Origin: Tetrapyrgos nigripes
Taxonomy: Eukaryota > Basidiomycota > Agaricomycetes > Agaricales > Campanellaceae
Length of the DNA stretch: 64,000 nt
Direction: 5' to 3'
Assembly: GCA_013368315.1 (NCBI GenBank)
Contig: JAACJM010000044.1
Span: 62,001-126,000 of the forward strand
Shown: one piece after another, positions 11,058-22,059 of the stretch
Layout: every line of letters starts with the position of its first letter
How positions within the stretch are numbered: the first letter of the stretch is position 1
Notes under the pieces: generated by a model
The model's input: the letters and a program-made list of their open reading frames with translations, nothing else
Told to the model about the DNA's origin: nothing
Databases searched by the model: none
Program-made: the position numbers and the translations under genes

Positions 11058-13169
11058 GTGCTGATGAGCTTTTACCTCGGACTTAGTATGTATCTACTAG
11101 GGGCCATGTATCTCTTTATATTCCTCCAGATGAGACGTCCGTTACGAAAGCAGCAAGTAGCAAAGTAGCCTCAGTACCGTACTTAGATATGCGCTACAAA
11201 TCTTCGGTGAATGCCACCGCCCTCAAGCCTTCCGAGTCGGCGGCCCTACATTATCATACCTGCTGGATTACCGAGGATGATGTAATCACAACACTCCGTC
11301 GCGTCGACGACGTGGACTGCCAGTAACCCAAACATGTCGATAGACAACTCTTACTCGCTCTTCTGACTTCATACTCTCCTTAAACCAAATGAAACCGCAA
11401 TCACTTCGTTGGTAAAAAGGAGTGTAGCCGAAGCCCAGGCGAGGTCTATGACGATGTTCTCCGAGGAATTGTACACTTTTATAAGCAGGGTATGTAATTA
11501 CTTCAGGTCTACTCGTATTCTAACCTGATGGCCAACTTCAGAGAGTCTAAATACCGCACCGCTGGAGGAGGAGGAGGAGGAGTAACATTCTTATCGCTTT
11601 CCTCCTCTCAATCACGCTTCAACCCTTCTTCAACCCCCCAATTTTGGTCATTCTGAAGCGTCTTTCGGTGCATACATCACCCATCGACGGAATAACATGA
11701 CACTTGTTGATGCACACAGTACACATCCAAAAATCTGCGACGCGCCGGAAAATCCGTTTTGGCATAAATACGGGTGCTGGAACTCCTATTGGAAAGCATG
11801 TATTCGACATGGCCAAGTCAGATGTCAGCATGGCAATTGGCAGTTGGAGCCTGGAAAGAGGTTGTGCAGAGGCAACTGTTGCGAGGGTATTGGGCAGATT
11901 ATACGGACGGACGGACGGACAGATTCTCAAACGGGTTCATCTTCCTCAAATCTTCCTTTCTGCAGTTACCCGTCATCTCCATCACACTCAACTAGAATTG
12001 GAACCCTCTCCTCATCGTCTTTTTCTTCCCCTGGTTCGGACCAACAGACCTCGTACCCGACCAGCTCGTTTGTATTCATGAAAGCACTTCGCATAAACTC
12101 GCGAGTCGGATTGTTTCAATTCCGTCCTCAGATCATCCTTCTACATCTCATTCATACCGCCAAAGTTCCTCGTCAGCATATTACCCTTTTCCGTCTCCCA
12201 TACATCTTCGTCAGCTCCAGAAGGCACCAGGATTGCGAAGACCACTTCAGAGAGGAAGTCAGGCGGTTCGTTTTCATTTCGTTTCATCCATGCGCGTAGT
12301 CTTACGATAATTTCTCTCTCTCCAGGCCTCCACTGAAACAACCTTCTTGACCTCAGTTCCTTCAGAATTTCTGTTCCGAAGACCTGACCTCAACACCGCG
12401 CAGACCATTCCAGCGCCGCAAGGCCGTCAACGATGCTCAAATACTCATGCCCTCACTCGGATGAAATGCATGCTCTCATCGTCGGTGTCCATCAGGGTTT
12501 TGCTCATGGCGGAACGGACGAGCATTGAAACAATCCTGAATCATTTCATCAATGTACGTGTTCTGTGTTCGTTTACTATTTCGACTTCTCATTAACTATA
12601 TAATCGTCTTTTTTTCATATATCGCTTTTCCCCTTTCAACCTCAATTTGTCATATACGGCCTCTTCTTTCGCCTCTCATATCCGCCTCGGTGTCTTCTCT
12701 CCGTTATCCTCTTCCTTTTCCGCTCAAGATCGTGGCCTTCAACGTTCAGACGCAAGCGCAAACTTGGTAGACGAGAACGTTCATGAAGAGAGGCCACTCC
12801 TTACACGCGAAATGGCGAGAAGCTAACTACGAATGAGTGCTACGGTATTCCTCATGGAAGCATCTGCTGACCATCTTTCAAGGCTAAGAATCGTTGTAGG
12901 GCTGGATTACGAGTAAGTACTTCGGAAACCTTTACGAAAGCACCTGCTGACCGACCTTTCCAAGGCGAGAATTTGTTCAATTGACCGGTCATTGTTCATT
13001 AGATTCTCCCGCGTCCTAAATTAAAAAACTCAATTGGATATGCTGAGCTTCATGAGAAGCTTCTGACCTACTTGGGCCATGCTCCCGAAGCCCAGTCACC
13101 CGCCCAAACTTGCGGAAAGGATTTTATCCGACACGAATTGAGGCAATCACTCATCGTCACCCTTCCTCG
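11058..13169. other. intergenic, unresolved coding-like fragments
   Basis: A short frame near 11390-11500 ('SVAEAQARSMTMFSEELYTFI') is followed by GTATG and looks exon-like, and overlapping frames at 11697-12299 are open in all three phases. No consistent gene could be assembled and no domain was recognised; a decayed gene is possible. Simple repeats are present: GGA units at 11564-11582 and GGAC units at 11904-11921. Near 12850 and 12940 a 25-base phrase containing 'AAGCA(T/C)CTGCTGACC' is repeated, perhaps a regulatory or old repeat element upstream of the GMC genes. Confidence 0.35.
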
Positions 13170-13177
13170 TATATAAG
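13170..13177 (+). promoter_or_regulatory. TATA box of GMC gene 1
   Basis: TATATAAG followed by GACACC lies 51 bases upstream of the ATG at 13221. The same word followed by GACGTT precedes the tandem paralogue, so the core promoter was duplicated with the gene. Confidence 0.65.
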
Positions 13178-13220
13178 GACACCCTAAGATCTTCCTCTCT
13201 GATTCCATTCATTTTCTTTC

Positions 13221-15952
13221 ATGCGCCGCCTCGCAACTTTCCTTTGTTTGACTTTAGCTGTCCGCGCTACAGTCATCACCAGTGACCCGACTGGGATTCC
13301 ATCATCTTACGAGTTCATTGTCGTCGGTGGTGGGACTGCGGGCCTGGCTGTGGCGAATAGGCTTTCTGTTAACCATACAGTGTTAGTCATTGAGCGTGGG
13401 ACGGACGAGAGGGATAACGAGGTATGTGTATCGAGTTTTCTAGGTGTTTGAACAATCCGATGGAACTCAGGGCATCTTTTACAGGGCATTAATAATCCAC
13501 TGACTAGTAATGGATTGTTCGTTCTCTTATCGTCTTTCCGGACTTATGTACTTACAGGAGATTTATTCTAGCCTTCCGCCCAACGTTACCTGCCATCAGG
13601 TACACATGGGCCCACTCCAAATTGGATCCAACGGTACCAACGTGAGGCTACAGAATATTGGGTAGTACGTCAATTTCCTCAGCAACAGGTAAAGAGAATC
13701 GACGTTCTGACTTGTTTCATCTCTAGTGGTAGTTGCCTAGGTGGTGGTTCCTCCGTGAATGCTATGATGGGATCTAGGCCAACCTTCGCTGGGATGACTG
13801 CATTGGAAGCTCTTGGTAACCCTGGCTGGGGCTGGGCAGACTTTTTACCGTGCGTATCATCTGAGGTGCCTATGGACCCATATACTAACTCCTTTTTTTT
13901 TCTTTCCGTGGTTAGGTTGATGAAACGCTCGGAAACCTTCACACCTCCAAATGCACAGCAAATGGCTCAAGGCGCATCGTTCAATGCCTCTGTGCACGGA
14001 ACTGCCGGGCCAGTCGGTGTATCATTCTCGGACCCCATACTCGCCCCTCAATTCCAGACTGCAGCCAAGAACACGTCCGAGAATATCTATGGAGTCACGC
14101 TCACGAAAGACATGGGTGACGGCTTTTCTGGAGGTGAGTCACATTGGGCGCTTGCAGCTTGTAGACTAATTTACGCTCATTTTAGGCCATGTCGCGAGTG
14201 CGTACCATCACATCCACTTCAATGACACTGTCCAGAAACTGCGACGCTCATCCTCGGCATGGTCGTACCTTTATCCCGAAAGTCAACAGCGTCCAAATCT
14301 TACGGTTTTAACGCAGCATACGGTTGATACGATAATAACGACTAATTCTTCTGGCGGTATTATCACAGCAACTGGAGTCACTCTGCTTCCGACAATGGGA
14401 GGCGACACCCTTACATTCAGCGTGACGAGGGAAGTGATTGTCTCTGCTGGTGCACCTTTCGTGAGTTTTTCATATTATTTTCCCTCTATAGTTTATGCTC
14501 ACAAAGAGGTTGCTTTATAGTCTCCTGCTGTCTTACAACGTAGCGGTATTGGCAATGCTACGTGAGTTTTTGAACCGTTTCATTCATACAGCTTTTCTTG
14601 CAAAAAAAGCTGACTAATTTACTTTCTAGCTTTTTGCGAAGCCTTGGAATCTCCCCTGTTCTGGACCTGCCAGGTGTGGGCTCAAAGTACGTGTTCCATG
14701 CGTTTTCTTGTGAACTTGGCATTGGCAATAACTGACATGGTGTTAGTTTTCAAGACCAAGCCTTACTCGTCAACGTCTCCTTCCCTATTGCGGATGCTTT
14801 GAAGTCAGATCCCAATATTATCGTGAACACCACCCTGGTCGGGGTCGTCGTCGCTCATGCTACAGCGAATGACGCCTTTGGTAACCAAGGTGAGCATCCT
14901 AGATAGACCATATCATTTTTTTTTCTGGACACTGACTCGGATACACAGGGACTCAAATTATCTCCGCAATTCGGAACTCGACCTCAGCTGCAGACCGATT
15001 AGTCTCCTCAGGCGGCGTGGTCAATGCACAATCTCTGGAACTTCAAGCTAACATTACCGCCAACGCGTATGAAATTGACCGTGAGTTATTTTATCTCATT
15101 AATGTAGTTCTCTCAGCTAAACTGTTGCTTTTCAAAACAGACCCCTTGATTGAGTTATTCTTTTCACCTGGTGGTACATTGAGTATTTGGACTCAGTCCG
15201 TTCTGCCCATGTCGCGAGGGACTGTACGCATTAACACCACTGACCCGCTTGCGTTCCCCGTAGCGGACCCTCAATATCTAACGGTAGAAGCTGATATCCA
15301 GGTCTTCACCCGTGCAGCTCGTCGTATTGGGCTTGCAGCATCAACACCACCTTTCAGTCGTCTCATAACGGATACTGCATACGCACAGTCGGGTCTTCCG
15401 GCGGTAGATGCCAGTGATGATGCATGGAGGACATGGGCGCTAGACAATTATAGTCCAGGCATACATTATGTCGGTAGTAACTCTATGATGCCTCAAGAAG
15501 TGGGAGGAGTCGTATCACCCCAATTGCTTGTCTACGGTGAGGAATAAGATCTCATCATCCTATGTACTGCTAACCTCAGCCCAATCAGGTACAACGAATC
15601 TCCGAGTCGCAGATGCTTCCATCATGCCACTCAGTGTCTTTCCTCACTGCACTTTGGGACTATACGGCGTAGCGGAGAAAGCTGCAGAGATTATACTACT
15701 GACAGCTTCGACCACGGATCCCATGTCAGAACCATCTCAACCCTCTCAACCCTCTCCTCCTTCGTACGCATCAATGTTTCTTCTTTTCTGTATTCCTTTG
15801 CTAACTATTCTTACAGGCCAACCGCTTCATCCGCCTCTGCTTCCTCAACCTCTCTAGGTAGCTCTGAGGCCAACGGTGCCGCTGCCAGCATGCTCAATGT
15901 CGCTGTCGTTGGTATCGCTGGTGCTGTACTGGTGGTTATGCTCATTAGGTGA
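13221..15952 (+). CDS. secreted GMC oxidoreductase, copy 1, GPI-type tail
   Basis: This is a flavoprotein of the glucose-methanol-choline family, the group of aryl-alcohol, glucose and pyranose oxidases or dehydrogenases. A signal peptide (residues 1-17, hydrophobic after MRR) is followed by the FAD dinucleotide fold 'FIVVGGGTAGLAVANRL' and 'LVIERG'. Then come the FAD-contact motif 'CLGGGSSVNAMM', 'FLRSLGISPVLDLPGVGSNFQDQ' and the C-terminal active-site block 'HYVGSNSMMPQEVGG ... RVADASIMP'. The second conserved His is in 'SVFPHCTLGLYGVAEKAA'. After a Ser-rich linker the product ends in 'GIAGAVLVVMLIR', a GPI or membrane anchor type of tail. About eleven exons are needed. The junction between the 22-base second exon (13485-13506) and the third (13572-13664) is out of phase by one base with ordinary GT-AG sites, so one boundary is unresolved. 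The substrate cannot be told. Confidence 0.8.
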
Positions 15953-16326
15953 GACAAAATGCGAGTAGGAGGGCATGACTCCAACCATTCTGCCCGCATG
16001 ATACTTTTGCAGAACGATTTCACGACGTTTGTGTCTCCCTTCACTATGATAGACATCGAAGGCTCGTCATGTATAGTCCGCGTTTTCTTCAATTCAATTT
16101 GAGGCTTTTGCCAACTGCTTCAGAACTTCTTGCCTCTTTGAGACGAGAATGTGAAAGGCCGAGTACCTCACGCGCAGCACTTACACCGGTCAGCATTCCA
16201 AATTAGAACTGAATTGACACTCCAAGGTATACTCCAAGGTGAGTACCACGAAAACGATCCCATGAGAAACATCTGACCTGACCTTCCTCGACAGGATGTG
16301 AAATCGAAGCCAGTCATCGTCAGTCA
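15953..16326. other. spacer between the tandem GMC genes
   Basis: 374 bases that must hold the terminator of copy 1 and the promoter of copy 2. No other gene seen. Confidence 0.5.
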
Positions 16327-16334
16327 TATATAAG
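16327..16334 (+). promoter_or_regulatory. TATA box of GMC gene 2
   Basis: TATATAAG, followed by GACGTT, sits 77 bases upstream of the ATG at 16404 and matches the core promoter of copy 1. Confidence 0.6.
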
Positions 16335-16403
16335 GACGTTCGCAAGTCGAAGAACGGCCTAGTTCGCTCATTCCCAGTACGTTGGACGACTACATTGACC
16401 GCC

Positions 16404-19087
16404 ATGCGCCGCCTCATCGCTTGCCTCTCTTGGACGCTAGCTGTCAGCGGCACGTTAATCACAAGTGACCCAACTGGGATTCCATCATCCTTCGAGTTCA
16501 TTATTGTTGGTGGTGGGACCACAGGCTTGGCCGTCGCGAATAGACTTGCCGTCAATCACTCAGTGTTGGTAATTGAACGTGGTACGGACGAGAGGGACAA
16601 TGAGGCATGCTTTTCTGTATTTGGAGCAAGGATGTCATTGATGACGTTCTTTTCATCCAGGGAATAAACAATCCGAAGCAGAGCAATGGATTGTTCGTTC
16701 TGTTCTCTTCTTTTCATCGGACTAATTTACCTACATTAATGTGCCAGTGTTCCGCCGGACGTTACCTGTCATCAAATAGGTATGGCCGTACCACAAGTAG
16801 GATCCAATGGTACCAACGTGAGGGCACAGACTGTTCAGTAGTGCGTAGCCAGTTTCCCTGACCAGTTCTCGTTCTGACTTTTTCTCAGTGGTAACTGCCT
16901 TGGCGGTGGTTCATCCGTTAATACTATGGTAGGGTCTAGGCCCACTTTAGCTGGAATGAACGCAGTGGAGGCTCTCGGTAACCCTGGCTGGGGTTGGGAT
17001 GACTTCTTACCGTATGTTTTACTCTCGCACGATGTCTGTGTTCCAGGGTCCTCACTTCAATTATACATGATTTTAGGATGATGCAACGTTCAGAGACCTT
17101 TACCCCTCCGAACGCACAACAAATGGCTCTGGGTGCCTCGTTCAACGCCTCTGTACACGGAACTAGTGGACCTGTCGGTGTATCATTCCCTAATCCGATG
17201 CTCGCTCCCCAAGTCCAGAACGCGGCCAAAAACACTACAGAAAATATCTATGGGGTCACACTCACGCAAGATATGGGCTCTGGGTTTTCTGGAGGCGAGT
17301 TTATTGAACTTGTTACTGTATCACACTAATTGGCTGGTATTCTAGGCCATCTGGCAAGCTCATACTACCACATCCACTTCAATGATACGCTGCAGGAGCA
17401 ACGACGATCGTCCTCAGCATGGTCGTTCCTCTATCCCGAAAGCCAACAGCGTCCAAACCTCACGGTTCTAACGCAACATACTGTCAATATTATCACGACA
17501 ACTAACTCCTCCAACGGCGGTAATATCACTGCAACTGGAGTCACTTTGATTCCAACAAGTGGAGGCGATCCGCTTACCTTCAGCGTGACAAGGGAAGTGA
17601 TTGTCTCTGCTGGTGCACCTTTCGTGAGTTTTTCACATTACTTTCCCTCCGTAGCTTATGCTCACAAAGAAATTGCTTTATAGTCACCAGGGGTTTTGCA
17701 ACGTAGTGGCATTGGTAATGCTACGTGAGTTTTGGACGTGTTCTATTCGTACCTTCCAGACTGATTACTAGCTTCTAGCTTCTTACAAAGCCTCGGAATC
17801 TCCCCTGTCTTGGATCTACCTGGTGTAGGCTCAAAGTGCGTACTCGTGAAGACATCGACTTGTCAAAGAAAGCTGAGGCTGGTAATAGTTTCCAAGACCA
17901 GATCTTACTCAATAACATCTCCTTCCCAATCGCTGATGCACTCAAATCAAACCCTAATGTTACCTTGAATGCTACGATGCTCGGGGTTGTCGTTGCTCAT
18001 GCTACTGCGAATAACGCTTTCGGTAATCAAGGTGAATAGTATTTGGCTTCTCATTACAATCATCACTGACGCATACGCTCAGGGACACAAATGATATTCT
18101 CCGCAATTCGGAATTCGAATTCAGTCGCAGACCAACTGGTATCCTCTGGGAGCCTGGTGAATGCACAATCTATGGCACTTCAAGTTAACGTTACCGCAAA
18201 TGCCTACGAGATTGACCGTTAGTTTTCTCAATTCGTCCTTGCATTTTTTCTTGATTCGTTCGTTTTCTGTAGATCCCCTGATCGAACTATTCTTCACTCC
18301 CGCTGGTACACTCAGCATCTGGACTCAAACCACTCTACCCATGTCCAGAGGGACCGTGCGCATCAACACCACTAATCCCCTGGCTTTCCCCGTGGTGGAT
18401 GCTCAATACCTGACCGTAGACGCCGATATCCAAATCATGACTCGTGCGGCTCGTCGTCTCGGACTGGCGGCGTCAACACCACCTTTCAGTAACCTCCTCA
18501 CGGATACCGCATACGCAGAGTCGGGTCTCCCAGCCGTGAATGCCAGTGACGATGCCTGGAGGACGTGGGCGCTGGACCGTTATAGTCCAGGAGTCCATTT
18601 TGTAGGCAGCAACTCTATGATGCCTCAAGAAATGGGAGGGGTTGTATCTCCTCAATTACTTGTCTATGGTCAGTATAACCTCGTTAACCTACTGGAAGCG
18701 AAGATTATGTCACTAACTTCACATATTCGACTCAGGCACATCAAATCTTCGAGTTGCAGATGCTTCTATCATGCCACTGAGCGTCTTCCCTCACTGCACG
18801 TTAGGATTATACGGCGTCGCAGAGAAAGCTGCAGACATGATATTAGAAACAGCCTCAACCACAGATCCTATGCCAGTACCCTCTCCTACTTCGTACGTAT
18901 TAATGTTTCCTGTTGTCTGTATTCCTCGATTGATTATCCATACAGGCCATCCAGTTCATCCAGTTCATCCGCCTCTGCTTCTCCAACGTCGCCAAGCGGC
19001 TCTACGTCTAACGCTGCTACTTCCATTAATCGCAACGCCGCTGCTGCTGGTATCGCCGGTGCTGTTCTGGTCGGTATGCTCGCTTAA
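16404..19087 (+). CDS. secreted GMC oxidoreductase, copy 2 (tandem paralogue)
   Basis: It is closely related to copy 1 throughout, with the same intron positions. It has a signal peptide ('LIACLSWTLAVSG'), FAD fold 'FIIVGGGTTGLAVANRL', 'CLGGGSSVNTM', 'FLQSLGISPVLDLPGVGS', the active-site block 'HFVGSNSMMPQEMGG' and 'FPHCTLGLYGVAEKAAD'. A Ser/Thr-rich linker leads to a terminal hydrophobic tail 'AAAAGIAGAVLVGMLA' that fits GPI attachment. The chosen start is the ATG at 16404; an upstream TTG frame adds nothing. The first intron seems to use a GC donor (GAG|GCATGC at 16605) where copy 1 has GT. The same second-to-third exon phase problem as in copy 1 is present, with another GC at the presumed donor (16683). 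This argues for a shared unrecognised splice feature rather than two independent breaks. Several NXS/T sites fit a secreted or wall-attached oxidase that makes H2O2 or reduces quinones. Confidence 0.78.
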
Positions 19088-19659
19088 TGAACTTCACGAT
19101 TCGGAACGATGTAATTGTATGTATCTTCCACTGTAACGAAAAGTATTATCAAGTTATTTTGGTTCTGTGAGTTTTCCAGCGACCGCGGTGGTCATATGAT
19201 GGGTGGTTCTTATAGTACAAGTCTGCATCTTTTCCAATCCTCTGACAGCATTTTCATTGCACATCGACTCCGAGTCGTCTATTGGCTCAGACACTGGCCT
19301 CATATGCTCAATTCTCTTTCCAAGATTATCAACTGATTTAGGATTTTTATGTGCCGTCCACGAACTCTTGGACTTTGAACGGTCAATGTATGTATTACTC
19401 TACCCGGCCTATGTATTGAACCTCCTTCAGATCAGTGTTCTTCGTGACCTTCCCCATGATCCTTTTACAAGTACACGTATTCTTAGCATTGGGAGTTGCA
19501 GTTATTCAATGAACTGTGATCTTCCCCAGTCAGCAGACGATACCTGGTGAGACCTCTCCAAGTTTTTTTCAATTGTACGATTCCCAACTACATCAATGGA
19601 CCCCTTCTTTATTAAAGACGAAGTCTTTTACGTCTCACACAACGCTCATACTGACTTCC
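19088..19659. other. intergenic before the transporter
   Basis: No domain is recognised in the open frames here. A frame at 19596 ('MDPFFIKDEVFYVSH') runs into the transporter's first exon in another phase and could be an alternative N-terminus if an unseen intron exists. Confidence 0.35.
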
Positions 19660-21575
19660 ATGTTCCACATCAGGAATCTGAAGATACCGGGTCGTCAACA
19701 AGCTCCAGGGAACAAAAGACCGCTACTGCCAGCTTTATACACTGTGACCTGGCTTCAATGGGCCCAATTTGCCTCAGGGTACGTTTTATGACTTGCAGGA
19801 TCCTATATCTGATAAACACTTTTATTAGTCTGCTTGCGTGGACCTGTGATGCTCTGGACTTTTACTCAGTCTCCCTCAGTGTCACGGCGTTCTCAGCAAA
19901 GTTCGACAAGAATACTCACGATATCGTGCGCCCCAGAGTGATATCCTGAATAGTTCACTGACTGATCGTATCTGCTCACTTATTAACAGACAACAGCCAT
20001 TACTCTCAGTCTCCTCCTTCGTACTGCAGGCGCCATTATCTTTGGGATCCTCTCCGACCGCTACGGACGCAAATGGCCCATGGTTGCCAATCTGCTACTC
20101 GTCACTGTCCTCGAAATTTCGACCAGTTTCGTTAATACATACAGTCAATTCCTCGCCGTAAGATCATTGTTCGGGATAGGTATGGGAGGTATTTGGGGAT
20201 TAGCAGCTGCGACTGCATTGGAGAATCTTCCTGTCGAGACGAGGGGTTTAGCATCGGGTATTCTTCAGCAAGGATATGCATTGGGATGCCTGTTGGCTTC
20301 CATTTTAAACCTTACGCTAGTACCAGCTAAAACAGAAGCGCTGGGAAAGGACACATGGAAGACAATGTTCTGGCTGGCTGGTGGATTGAGTTTCTTCACC
20401 GCAGCTTTCAGGGCAGTATTACCGGAGTCAGCGTTGTTCATTCGGGCGAGAAGGGATTCAGAGGGAAGGGGGATTAGTGCGAGAGCGAGGACTGAGATTT
20501 TTGTCAGGGAGGGTCGGAAGATGATGAAATTGCATTGGGGGAGGTTCATCTATGCTTTCTTATTGATGGCAGGCGAGTTGCCGAATACTTATAAGTATGA
20601 CTGGAATACCAACCTCTTTGTAGGCTTCACCTTCCTTGCTCATGGTTCCCAAGATCTCTATCCTACATTCCTTCGACAAACGAAAGGATTCAGCGAGCAT
20701 GATTCCACCATGTCCACCGTTATTGGCTTCTGCGTGAGTGATACATATATCTATGCATCTCATGGGTCTAATCGCTGCTCTCTGTCGTTCTAGGGCGCTA
20801 TCGTCGGTGGAACAATTTCTGGTTGGATCTCTCAATACATTGGCAGACGTTTGACGATCATGTTGTACATGATCTTGATTGGTGCATTCATCCCTCTCTG
20901 GATCCTCCCAAAGTCTTTCGCAGCTCTTACCGCTGGAGCCTTTTTCATGCAATTTGCTACTCAAGGTTCTACAGGCGTAGTAAGTACTCATTTCTTTTAT
21001 TTTCGTTTTACGGGACATATGTGCATAATACTAACTTATACCAATGCTCCTCAAGATTCCAATCCAATTATCTGAAGTATCTCCTCCTGCGTTCCGAGCA
21101 TCGTTTCCCGGCATAGCATATCAACTAGGGAGTATGGTATCCAGTGCAAGCGCGCAAATTGAGGCCAGTAAGTCGATGTTTTTGCTATACTAAACCTATA
21201 CTAATCCATACTTATCTGCATCTCTTCATTCACTCCTCAAAACTAGCCGGTGGAGATAACATACGACTCCCAACTACCCTTCCTGACGGAACTACCTCAA
21301 GCGTCCCTGACTACGGCACAGTCCAAGGCATACTAATCGGTGTCGTTGCAGCGTTTCTCTTCATCGTGACGCTTCTCGGACCAGAAAATCACGGGAACGA
21401 ATTCGACAAACATAGAGCAGCGTTTGAAGAAGGTGGTGGTGAGGATGGTGCATATTTAGACAATGATACGGCTACTCCAACGAGCGAAGGAAACTTGGGT
21501 AGTTCGAAAGAAGGGAATGATTTGGAGAAGGATTTGGTGGACGAGGAGAGAATAGAGGAGATAGTTGCGGGTTAG
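19660..21575 (+). CDS. MFS carboxylate transporter, Jen1/SHS type
   Basis: A plasma-membrane proton symporter for lactate, pyruvate or other short carboxylates is the family expectation. Six exons (19660-19778, 19829-19925, 19990-20733, 20794-20979, 21056-21167, 21247-21575) sum to 528 residues. Visible features are 'WLQWAQFASG', 'LLAWTCDALDFYSVSLSV' (TM1), the MFS loop 'GILSDRYGRKWPM', 'SLFGIGMGGIWGLAAATALENLP', and the family hallmark 'FTFLAHGSQDLYPTFL'. The Jen1 motif begins with Asn and has Ser/Thr before His; here those positions are Thr and Ala, so substrate range may differ. The tail is acidic ('LEKDLVDEERIEEIVAG'), a common site for regulated endocytosis. The start is tentative. A displaced copy of the last exon lies at about 32928-33181. 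The stop is only about 15 bases from an ABC transporter remnant on the other strand. Confidence 0.8.
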
Positions 21576-21590
21576 AAGCCAACTTACATA

Positions 21591-21796
21591 CAACATACAC
21601 AAGGATTCCGAACATGTTCGCCCTTAACGCTTCGCTGATACGATTCCCGAATCCTCGCTGGGTCCGAGTTGACGAATTCCTGCTTGTACGCCTGGATTTT
21701 ATTCCGATTAAGCTCGGCCAAATGAGAAGTCTGGAAGTATGAAGCAAATTTAGCTGAGGTCTTGGGTGCTGGGGACATATGCGCCTTTATAGGGAT
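21591..21796 (-). pseudogene. PDR-type ABC transporter remnant, downstream piece
   Basis: The frame reads 'PAPKTSAKFASYFQTSHLAE', then 'AYKQEFVNSDPARIRESYQRS' and 'KGEHVRN'. This is the segment that follows the first nucleotide-binding domain in fungal pleiotropic-drug-resistance pumps. It continues in frame from the other side of the copia element (26839 and up) once the 5-bp duplication is counted once. It ends abruptly against the 3' end of the transporter gene, so the remaining two thirds of the pump are missing. Confidence 0.7.
21792..21796 (+). repeat. copia target-site duplication, left
   Basis: GGGAT immediately outside the left LTR, repeated at 26834-26838 outside the right LTR. Confidence 0.85.
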
Positions 21797-22031
21797 TATT
21801 AGACTTAGGTTATCTTAGCGAATAGTCTTAGTGAGAGTCACAAAGTGGGGGGTAAGAGCGTGCGAACGTATCTCGCTTGACTCTCAAGTATATATCATTA
21901 ATCAAAGTAGTATAATAATATAAATAGTCTAAGTATATCCATATGATCATTTGACCGTATGTCCGCAGTACCTGATTGATACCGTATGCATAGTAGCTTA
22001 GTAACTTGATCATTATCATTTAATTCCAACA
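21797..22031 (-). repeat. copia 3' LTR (235 bp)
   Basis: Read on the element's own strand it begins TGTTGGAATTAAATG and ends CCTAAGTCTAATA. It is nearly identical to 26599-26833. The terminal dinucleotides are TG...TA rather than the usual TG...CA. Confidence 0.93.
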
Positions 22032-22040
22032 CTCCCCTTC
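22032..22040 (-). other. polypurine tract of the copia element
   Basis: GAAGGGGAG on the element strand abuts the 3' LTR, the expected place for the plus-strand DNA primer. Confidence 0.75.
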
Positions 22041-22059
22041 AAGCGGATATCCCTAGTAA

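Noticed and set aside
11697..12299. 200-residue plus-strand frame
   Set aside because: Overlapped by equally long frames in other phases, Cys/His/Arg composition typical of chance, no recognisable domain.
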